This document shows positions 1-5,228 of a DNA stretch of 5,856 nt, one piece after another (the first letter of the stretch is position 1; every line of letters begins with the position of its first letter). The translations under genes and the position numbers were made by a program. Location of the stretch: NCBI GenBank assembly GCA_015658765.1, contig DQOE01000298.1:1-5856 (forward strand). Direction: 5' to 3'. The notes beneath the pieces are model-generated. The model ran no database searches. It saw only the letters and a list, made by a program, of their open reading frames with translations, and was not told where the DNA came from. The DNA comes from Verrucomicrobiota bacterium (lineage in GTDB: Bacteria; Verrucomicrobiota; Verrucomicrobiia; Limisphaerales; UBA1096).

Positions 1-147
1 ACCCAAGGCCAAGTCGTTGCCGCCGTCGAGGCGATGAAAGCCAAGCACGACGTGAAGGCCCCGTGCGCCGGTCGCGTCTCGGCGGTTCACGCAGCAATCG
101 GCAATGAGGTTTCCGCCGGCAAACCGATCCTGACCATCGAGGCCTAA
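1..147 (+). CDS. Biotinyl (biotin carboxyl carrier) domain, C-terminal end of a decarboxylase subunit, partial
   Basis: The reading frame is open from the first base and ends at TAA (145-147), giving the last 48 residues of a protein. It shows the second half of a biotinyl/lipoyl hammerhead fold: GQVVAAVEAMKAKHDV, then APCAGRVSAV, then GNEVSAGKPILTI. The lysine in EAMK (codon 37-39) is the expected biotin attachment site. The domain carries CO2 as carboxybiotin from the carboxyltransferase to the membrane beta subunit, which is encoded one base downstream. It could be the C-terminus of a fused oxaloacetate decarboxylase alpha subunit, or a free-standing carrier such as the MmdC/GcdC type; the missing upstream part would decide. 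The residue after the biotinylated lysine is Ala instead of the usual Met (EAMKA, not EAMKM). Confidence 0.88.
   Translation, partial: TQGQVVAAVEAMKAKHDVKAPCAGRVSAVHAAIGNEVSAGKPILTIEA
139..142 (+). promoter_or_regulatory. Ribosome binding site for the oadB-like gene
   Basis: GAGG lies inside the last codons of the carrier gene, six bases before the ATG at 149. It supports that start and shows that the beta subunit is translated from the same message as its biotin carrier partner. Confidence 0.5.
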
Positions 148-148
148 A

Positions 149-1318
149 ATGGAAATCCTCCAAAAACTATTCGAGAGTTCCGGCTTCGGCGGCGACACCA
201 GTCTCGTTTGGCAAAACATTGTCATGTTCCTCATCGGCGGCGTGCTCATCACGCTTGCCGTCAAAAAAAACTTCGAGCCTTTGCTGCTGATCCCAATCGG
301 CTTCGGCGCCATCCTCGCCAACCTCCCCGGCGCGGAAATGAGTGCTTACGCCCATCCCGAAGCCGGCGGCAAATGGCCGCTGCTTAGTTTTATTTACAGA
401 ACGGCCATCGACAAAGCCGAACTGCTTCCGCCGATTATTTTCATGGGTGTTGGAGCCTTGACCGACTTTCGCCCACTGCTTGGCCGCCCGATCACTTTCC
501 TGCTTGGGGCTGCCGCTCAGATCGGCATTTTCCTCGCCGCGCTGGGCGCGTTTTACATTTTTGGTTTCACGCTGAAAGAGGCGGCCTCCATCGGCATCAT
601 CGGCGGCGCGGACGGCCCGACCACCATTTACCTCACTGCCAAACTCGCACCTCACCTGCTCGGCGCAGTGGCCGTCGCCGCGTATAGTTACATGGCGCTC
701 GTGCCGGTGATTCAGCCGCCGATTATCAAGCTGCTCACCACGCAAAAGGAACGCGAGATCGACATGCCACAGGCGCGGGCTGTCTCGAAAACCGCCGTTG
801 TGGTTTTCCCGATTGCCACTTGCGTTCTCACCGTGCTTTTCATCCCGGCCAGCGGCCCGCTCATCGGCATGCTGATGTTCGGCAACCTGATTCGCGAGTC
901 CGGCGTCACCCAGCGCTTAAGCAGCACAGCGAGCGGCCCGCTAATCAACATCGTCACGATCTTCCTCGGCTTAATCGTCGGTGCAACAATGGAAGGTGAG
1001 AAATTTTTGAAGGGCGAAACACTCGCCATCCTCGCGCTGGGAATGGTTGCGTTTTGTTTTAGCACAGCCGGCGGCGTGGTCTTTGCAAAATTCCTGAACC
1101 TGTTCCTCGGTGAAGGTAAAAAAATCAACCCCTGCATCGGCGCGGCCGGTGTCTCCGCGGTGCCGATGGCCTCGCGGGTCGTACAAAACTTCGTCTCGAA
1201 GCACACCGACGGACGCGTCAACCCGCTCATGGCCGCCATGGGGCCGAACGTCGCCGGCGTGATCGGCTCCGCTGTTTCAGCCGGAGTGTTCCTGTCACTC
1301 ATCAAGGTTCTGCAATGA
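149..1318 (+). CDS. oadB: Sodium-translocating decarboxylase, beta subunit (OadB/MmdB/GcdB family)
   Basis: This integral membrane subunit of biotin-dependent decarboxylases removes CO2 from carboxybiotin and exports Na+ across the cytoplasmic membrane. The 389-residue protein is strongly hydrophobic with many membrane segments and fits the family length (roughly 375-435). Family signatures are present: GGADGPTTIY at residues 152-161, whose Asp155 matches the essential Asp of the conserved re-entrant region; ASGPLINI near 261-268; and GPNVAGVIGSAVSAG at 365-379, carrying the conserved Asn367 and Ser374. The N-terminus contains PPIIFMGVGALTDFRPLL (94-111), also typical. The ATG follows the stop of the carrier domain by one base and has GAGG six bases upstream. 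The substrate (oxaloacetate, methylmalonyl-CoA, glutaconyl-CoA or malonate) is set by the carboxyltransferase subunit, which lies outside the window, so the oadB symbol is a family label. The stop overlaps the next gene. Confidence 0.93.
   Translation: MEILQKLFESSGFGGDTSLVWQNIVMFLIGGVLITLAVKKNFEPLLLIPIGFGAILANLPGAEMSAYAHPEAGGKWPLLSFIYRTAIDKAELLPPIIFMGVGALTDFRPLLGRPITFLLGAAAQIGIFLAALGAFYIFGFTLKEAASIGIIGGADGPTTIYLTAKLAPHLLGAVAVAAYSYMALVPVIQPPIIKLLTTQKEREIDMPQARAVSKTAVVVFPIATCVLTVLFIPASGPLIGMLMFGNLIRESGVTQRLSSTASGPLINIVTIFLGLIVGATMEGEKFLKGETLAILALGMVAFCFSTAGGVVFAKFLNLFLGEGKKINPCIGAAGVSAVPMASRVVQNFVSKHTDGRVNPLMAAMGPNVAGVIGSAVSAGVFLSLIKVLQ
1304..1307 (+). promoter_or_regulatory. Ribosome binding site for the nagA-like gene
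   Basis: AAGG lies seven bases before the ATG at 1315, within the last codons of the oadB-like gene. Together with the ATGA overlap it indicates translational coupling and supports this start. Confidence 0.4.
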
Positions 1319-2445
1319 GCCACGGGCAAATCCACGCTTGGAACATCCTCGACCGCAAGCCGGTTCTGGCCAAGTGGGAGGAAGGCCTCTTCACCGAAAT
1401 CAGCCCCACCAACGAGCCTCCCGCCGAGGCCAAGTGGATCGGCCCGCCGTTGCTCGACATACAGGTCAACGGCTACGCCGGGATCGATTTTCAGCAGGAC
1501 GGCCTCTCGGAAGCCGACCTGCTCCACGCCGTCGAACAGCTTGGCCAAGCGTGCTGCGGGCAGATTCTTTTCACCCTCGTCACCGACGACTGGGGGGCGT
1601 TGACCCGCCGCTTGGCCAGGGCCAAACAACTCCGCGACGCCCACCCGGCGCTTGGCCGGGCGATCGCCGGCTGGCACATCGAGGGGCCGTTCCTCTCCGC
1701 CGAGACAGGCTACTGCGGCGCTCATCCCGCAGACAAAATGCTCAGACCCACGCCGGAGCGCGTCGCCGAGTTGCGCGAACTCGCCGGGGACGATCCCCTG
1801 CTCCTCACGATGGCTCCCGAGGTTAACGGCGGACTGAAGGGCTTTGCCACAGCGCGCGAACTGGGCATCCGCGTCTCCATCGGCCACACCAACGCCCCGG
1901 GGCACATTCTCCGCCGGGTGACCGCCGCCGGCCCGGCAGGCTTCACCCATCTCGGCAACGGCTGCCCCGCCACACTCGACCGCGCCGACAACATCCTGTG
2001 GCGTGCGCTCGACACCCCCGGCCTGACCTGCGGCCTCATCCCGGATCGATGGCACGTATCGCCCACGCTGTTCCGGCTGATTCATCGGCTCGTCGATCCC
2101 GACTCCATCTACTACACCACTGACGCGATGGCCGCGGCCGGTGCGCCCCCCGGCACATACCGCCTTGGCCATTTGGAACTCGAGGTCGGCCCGGAGCAAA
2201 TCGTCCGCCTGCCCGGCACACCGAACCTCGCCGGCTCCGCACTCACGCCGATCGAGGGCGTCCGGCGCGCCGCCGACATGCTCGACTGCGACTGGCAGGA
2301 CGTCTGGCCCAAGTTCAGCCGGGCACCGGCGCGGTTCATGGGGCTGGAGGAAGGATTCAGCGTCGGTGCGGCCGCAAACTTCGCGCTGATCGAAACCGAC
2401 ACAGCCAACCGAATCGTGTCGCACAGTCTGCGGACGTTGCACTAA
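1315..2445 (+). CDS. nagA: NagA-like N-acetylglucosamine-6-phosphate deacetylase (amidohydrolase superfamily)
   Basis: This predicted cytoplasmic metal hydrolase removes the acetyl group of N-acetylglucosamine-6-phosphate, giving glucosamine-6-phosphate and acetate. Its 376 residues follow the NagA pattern: LLDIQVNGYAGIDF (46-59), with Gln rather than the HxH pair, as in the single-metal E. coli enzyme; GWHIEGPFLS (119-128) with metal ligand Glu123; SIGHTNA (188-194) with His191; THLGNG (211-216) with His212; RWHV with His247; the catalytic Asp270 in YYTTDAMAAAG (266-276); and NLAGSALTP (304-312). The N-terminal beta part is short, by about ten residues against my recall of E. coli NagA. The usual THLxNAM is changed to THLGNGC, and the phosphate-binding loop that follows looks different, so the substrate may be a related N-acetyl amino sugar. 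The gene overlaps oadB by ATGA. No NagB is visible beside it. Its stop overlaps that of the convergent glycosyltransferase gene. Confidence 0.82.
   Translation: MSHGQIHAWNILDRKPVLAKWEEGLFTEISPTNEPPAEAKWIGPPLLDIQVNGYAGIDFQQDGLSEADLLHAVEQLGQACCGQILFTLVTDDWGALTRRLARAKQLRDAHPALGRAIAGWHIEGPFLSAETGYCGAHPADKMLRPTPERVAELRELAGDDPLLLTMAPEVNGGLKGFATARELGIRVSIGHTNAPGHILRRVTAAGPAGFTHLGNGCPATLDRADNILWRALDTPGLTCGLIPDRWHVSPTLFRLIHRLVDPDSIYYTTDAMAAAGAPPGTYRLGHLELEVGPEQIVRLPGTPNLAGSALTPIEGVRRAADMLDCDWQDVWPKFSRAPARFMGLEEGFSVGAAANFALIETDTANRIVSHSLRTLH
1540..1549. repeat. CTTGGCCAAG palindrome, copy 1
   Basis: Exact 10-bp palindrome inside the nagA-like gene, extended to a 12-bp palindrome (GCTTGGCCAAGC) at 1539-1550. 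Here it encodes Leu-Gly-Gln, a different reading frame from the other copies. This suggests the DNA word itself is kept, and not only a preferred peptide. Confidence 0.5.
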
Positions 2446-3377
2446 AACGCCTCCACATCGAGGGCGTTGATGCCTTTCACGACAGTTTCGAGGGGGAGTT
2501 CGGTGAGGTCGCTGTGTTGGTTCAGCACACGGACTTTTTCGCCGAGTGGCCGCCAAACCGTCTCATTGCTTGGCCCCCACAAAACCAGCGTGGGCAGGCC
2601 AAGCGCCGCAGCGAGATGTGTCATGCCGGTGTCGTGCCCGACGTACCCGGCGCACTTGGCTAGGCGCGGCGCCAATTCCGGCAGCGGGATGTGTTGAGCA
2701 ATTTCAAGGCGATCCGACGGCATGCCGTTGGCCAAGCGCTGGAGCCGGTCGCCCTCCGCCTCGCCACCGATGACCAACAGGTTTAGCGGCGAGTGATCGA
2801 GCAGGTGTGCCACCAGCTCGCGCCAGTTTTGTTCCGGCCAGTTTTTGCTTTCGCTGCCACTGCCGGGATGCAGCGCCAGCCAGTTTTTGCGCTTGGCCAA
2901 GCCGGGCAACTCGAGCCGCGCCACGGGGTCTCCGTCGAATATTGTCAACTGCTCCAGCGGCTTGAGGAACACGTCGCTGGCGTGGATCGGCTTGGCCTCG
3001 TCGGGGCGATGTTGCGCGACGATAAACTGGCAGGGGCCGCACGACTTGACGTTGGTTTCGAAAATCTTGTCGGGATCGAACAGGTACGAAATGACGATGG
3101 CGAACTGCCCGAAGAACTCGCGCCACTCCAGGTCTAACGAACCGCCCTGGGCAAAAAACATCGCCAAGCCGGGCGACTCGATCGCGTGCACCGCCTTGGC
3201 CAAGCCGCCCGAAAGCGCCAGCGAGGCGATGCGCGGATAACCCAGCACCTCGATTTCCGCGCTCGGAAACCTCTCCCGCAACGCCGCCAGCACCGGCAGT
3301 GTCAGGATGAAGTCGCCGATCGCCCCGCCACGGATGACAAGAATGCGCGGAGCCTTGACGGATGTGGGCTCGATCAT
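2442..3377 (-). CDS. Glycosyltransferase family 9 (heptosyltransferase-like) protein
   Basis: GT-B glycosyltransferases of this family transfer heptose or related sugars from a nucleotide donor to lipopolysaccharide core or other envelope glycans at the inner face of the cytoplasmic membrane. The 311-residue protein begins RILVIRGGAIGDFILTLP (11-28), the N-terminal GxxGD signature. The C-terminal donor-binding half has LHPGSGSESKNWP (169-181), LLVIGGEAEGD (200-210) and GHDTGMTHLAAALGLP (247-262), followed by LVLWGPSN (264-271). The start at 3377 was chosen because its ATG overlaps the TGA of the upstream transporter gene (ATGA) and lies just before the signature. The frame stays open upstream to 3584, but that stretch is Arg/Gly-rich and antisense-like, so it is not part of the protein. 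It is the last gene of the minus-strand operon. Which sugar and acceptor are used cannot be told. No other LPS gene is visible in the window. Confidence 0.87.
   Translation of the reverse strand: MIEPTSVKAPRILVIRGGAIGDFILTLPVLAALRERFPSAEIEVLGYPRIASLALSGGLAKAVHAIESPGLAMFFAQGGSLDLEWREFFGQFAIVISYLFDPDKIFETNVKSCGPCQFIVAQHRPDEAKPIHASDVFLKPLEQLTIFDGDPVARLELPGLAKRKNWLALHPGSGSESKNWPEQNWRELVAHLLDHSPLNLLVIGGEAEGDRLQRLANGMPSDRLEIAQHIPLPELAPRLAKCAGYVGHDTGMTHLAAALGLPTLVLWGPSNETVWRPLGEKVRVLNQHSDLTELPLETVVKGINALDVEAF
2892..2901. repeat. CTTGGCCAAG palindrome, copy 2
   Basis: Exact copy inside the glycosyltransferase gene, extended to the same 12-bp palindrome at 2891-2902. On the coding (minus) strand it reads Leu-Ala-Lys in PGLAKRKN. 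Confidence 0.5.
3195..3204. repeat. CTTGGCCAAG palindrome, copy 3
   Basis: Exact 10-bp copy inside the glycosyltransferase gene, without the flanking G/C extension seen in the others. It encodes Leu-Ala-Lys in GGLAKAVH on the minus strand. Confidence 0.5.
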
Positions 3378-4288
3378 GGCGCGAGCTGATTTGCCATGAC
3401 GATGACACCCGCCACGGCGACCATTGAGCCGATAATCGAGCGCACCGTCGGCCGTTCGCCCTCGAATTTCATCGCGAGCGGAATAATCACCAGCGGCGAC
3501 AATGCGACGACGGACAACACGATCCCCGCTGGCAGACCGCTCAGCGCCCATTGGTACGCGCCCACGCCCAGCGTCGGCCCGCAAAGCGCATTGGCAACGA
3601 CCAGCGCGGCGACCAGTTTTATAGTTGCCGGGGTCAGCGGCACCTCGGTCTGGATCGGCCCACTGTTGCGGATTCTTATTTTTCGAAACACGAGCAACAC
3701 GGCCATCACCGTCAAGCCGCCAAGGATGCGCTGATACGCCTGCGACAGCCCGTCCACAGTCGCCCCGGCCTCGACCACCGATACCGCCTTGCGACTCAGC
3801 ACCGCGCCGAAGCCCTGCCCAAAGGCGGACATCAGGCCCCAGATGATTCCAGCCTTCCAGTGTTTCTTGTCAACTTGAGACGTTTCACTGGGGGCCAAGG
3901 CCAGGCCGACGCCCACCAGTATCGCCGTGCCGGCCAGCACTTGGCCAGAAGACAACTTCTCGCCCAGCCAAAGCCACTCGATGGTTGCCGCAAACGGCGC
4001 GGCGAGGCATTGCGTCATCACCATCGTCAGCCGCGACCCAAGTATCGGGAAAGCCCGGAACAAGCCGTAGTCCCCCACGCCGAACCCGATGATGCCGCTG
4101 ATAAAAAACACGCCCAGCGCCCCGCCTCCCAGCCCGGCCCCCATCGAGTGCGCATAGATTCCAAGCAGCACCGCAGCCAGTAGAAACCGCCAAAAGTTCG
4201 CCTCGACACCGGAGAGGTGATGCGACAACCGCTTACCGGATACGGCCGATAGCGAAAACAAAAAAGTGGCCAGAACCGCTGCGGTCAT
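3374..4288 (-). CDS. EamA/DMT-superfamily membrane transporter
   Basis: This predicted inner-membrane carrier has 304 residues and about ten hydrophobic helices, in two EamA repeats (about 1-133 and 148-302). Approximate helices are 2-17, 30-48, 57-79, 88-107, 113-133, 145-169, 187-203, 222-242, 247-272 and 282-302. Typical marks are FWRFLLAAVLLG near 32-43, EWLWLGEKLSSGQVLAGTAILVG (split: EWLWLGEK at 104-111 and AGTAILVG at 119-126) closing the first half, and SPLVIIPLAMKFEGERP at 264-280 with a final helix closing the second. A charged linker around 134-147 joins the halves. Family members export or import metabolites, amino acids or nucleotide sugars, and the substrate cannot be read from sequence. 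The gene lies 12 bp after the KdgD-like gene, so sugar-acid transport is plausible. It overlaps the glycosyltransferase gene by ATGA, so a role with an envelope sugar is also possible. No clear Shine-Dalgarno site precedes its ATG. Confidence 0.88.
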   Translation of the reverse strand: MTAAVLATFLFSLSAVSGKRLSHHLSGVEANFWRFLLAAVLLGIYAHSMGAGLGGGALGVFFISGIIGFGVGDYGLFRAFPILGSRLTMVMTQCLAAPFAATIEWLWLGEKLSSGQVLAGTAILVGVGLALAPSETSQVDKKHWKAGIIWGLMSAFGQGFGAVLSRKAVSVVEAGATVDGLSQAYQRILGGLTVMAVLLVFRKIRIRNSGPIQTEVPLTPATIKLVAALVVANALCGPTLGVGAYQWALSGLPAGIVLSVVALSPLVIIPLAMKFEGERPTVRSIIGSMVAVAGVIVMANQLAP

Positions 4289-4300
4289 TTGTCGGTGGAA

Positions 4301-5215
4301 TCAATCATCCAAAAACCCGGCGCAGCGCCAAGCATCCAGTATCACCTGCAATTCGGCACGCTCCGCCCCGGTCACTTCGACCAACGGCGGACGCACGATA
4401 CCGCCGCCCAAGCCAAGCATGTCGAGCATCGCCTTCATGGCCGATACCTCGTAGCCCTTGCGTTTGGTTCGAAGCGCGTACAACGGCACTACGTGGTCGT
4501 TGACCAGTTGATTGAGCGCCGCTGACTCGCCGGCTGCACCAAGTTCGTGAAGTTTGACCGACAACTTGGGCGCCACCGCCGAGATGCTCGACGTGTAAGC
4601 TCGGATGCCGATCGCGTAGTAGCCCGGCACCATGTCGTCGCCCGCACCGCCAATCCAGTGCAGCCTGTCGCCGAGCCGTTCGCGAATCATTTGGTATCGG
4701 CGAATGTCCGCCGTGCCATCCTTCCACGCGACGACATTTGGGATTTCAGCCAAGTACTCAGCCTGTGCCGGGGTATAGTTCGCCCAGTCACGGCTGTAAA
4801 TCAGAACTCCCAAGCCGCTCGCCTCGGCGATACTCGAGTAGTAGTTCACCAGGCCGTCCATCTCGGCGTTCGGATAATACGGTGGAAATGCCAACACGCC
4901 GTCGGCTCCGCAGTCGGCTGCCTGGCCGGCCAAGCGCTTGGCCAAGCCACCGGCAAAACCCACCCCGGCGATCACCGGCATACGGCCGGCCGCCTCCTCG
5001 ATAGTGGCCTCTACAACTTGCCGCACTTCCTCCGGCGTGAGCGAGTACAACTCACCGGTGCCACCGGCGGCCACCAACGCGCACATTGGCTGCGCAAGCA
5101 TGTAGCGGATGTTCTTCCGATGTCCGTCGAGATCGAGCGAGTGGTCATCGTTGAACGGCGTCACCGGGAAGCCGATAACCCCCTCAAGTTTCGTACAAAG
5201 TTCCTGTGGATTCAT
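4301..5215 (-). CDS. kdgD: 5-dehydro-4-deoxyglucarate dehydratase (KdgD-type, DapA/NAL aldolase superfamily)
   Basis: The predicted cytoplasmic enzyme dehydrates and decarboxylates 5-dehydro-4-deoxyglucarate to 2,5-dioxopentanoate (alpha-ketoglutarate semialdehyde), a step of hexarate breakdown. The 304-residue TIM barrel has the superfamily marks: GFPVTPF at 15-21; AAGGTGELYSLTPEE at 49-63; Tyr140 in LIYSRD; and the Schiff-base Lys165 in VVAWKDGTAD (161-170). The AGGTGE form, WKDG and the C-terminal RRKGYEV-like KRKGYEVSAMKAM (251-263) followed by GIVRPPL (272-278) favour KdgD over dihydrodipicolinate synthase. The ATG at 5215 gives a normal N-terminus, and no strong Shine-Dalgarno precedes it. 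The gene lies 13 bp after a glucarate-dehydratase-type gene, which would make its substrate. The next enzyme, a semialdehyde dehydrogenase, is not in the window. Another DapA-family aldolase or dehydratase activity remains possible. Confidence 0.85.
   Translation of the reverse strand: MNPQELCTKLEGVIGFPVTPFNDDHSLDLDGHRKNIRYMLAQPMCALVAAGGTGELYSLTPEEVRQVVEATIEEAAGRMPVIAGVGFAGGLAKRLAGQAADCGADGVLAFPPYYPNAEMDGLVNYYSSIAEASGLGVLIYSRDWANYTPAQAEYLAEIPNVVAWKDGTADIRRYQMIRERLGDRLHWIGGAGDDMVPGYYAIGIRAYTSSISAVAPKLSVKLHELGAAGESAALNQLVNDHVVPLYALRTKRKGYEVSAMKAMLDMLGLGGGIVRPPLVEVTGAERAELQVILDAWRCAGFLDD
4928..4943. repeat. 16-bp perfect palindrome
   Basis: GGCCAAGCGCTTGGCC is its own reverse complement and lies inside the kdgD-type gene, where it contributes to the residues around AKRLAG. 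It overlaps the fourth CTTGGCCAAG copy, giving a compact cluster of the half-sites. Confidence 0.5.
4937..4946. repeat. CTTGGCCAAG palindrome, copy 4
   Basis: Exact copy, extended to 12 bp at 4936-4947. It encodes Leu-Ala-Lys in GGLAKRLA on the minus strand and shares bases with the 16-bp palindrome just to its left. Confidence 0.5.
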
Positions 5216-5228
5216 TTTGAAATTGAGT

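Noticed and set aside
712..2556. 614-residue open frame on the minus strand, opposite the oadB- and nagA-like genes
   Set aside because: It runs antisense to two well-supported genes with conserved active-site motifs, is rich in Arg/Gly/Ala/Pro and shows no recognisable domain. Long antisense frames are expected in GC-rich DNA.
2837..2890. Twelve-base direct repeat GCCAGTTTTTGC (2837-2848 and 2879-2890)
   Set aside because: Both copies encode Lys-Asn-Trp on the minus strand within the glycosyltransferase, so similar codons explain it.
3378..3584. N-terminal extension of the glycosyltransferase frame
   Set aside because: It overlaps the transporter's final helices in another frame and is Arg/Gly-rich. 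The ATG at 3377 is coupled to the transporter stop and places the GxxGD signature at a normal distance.
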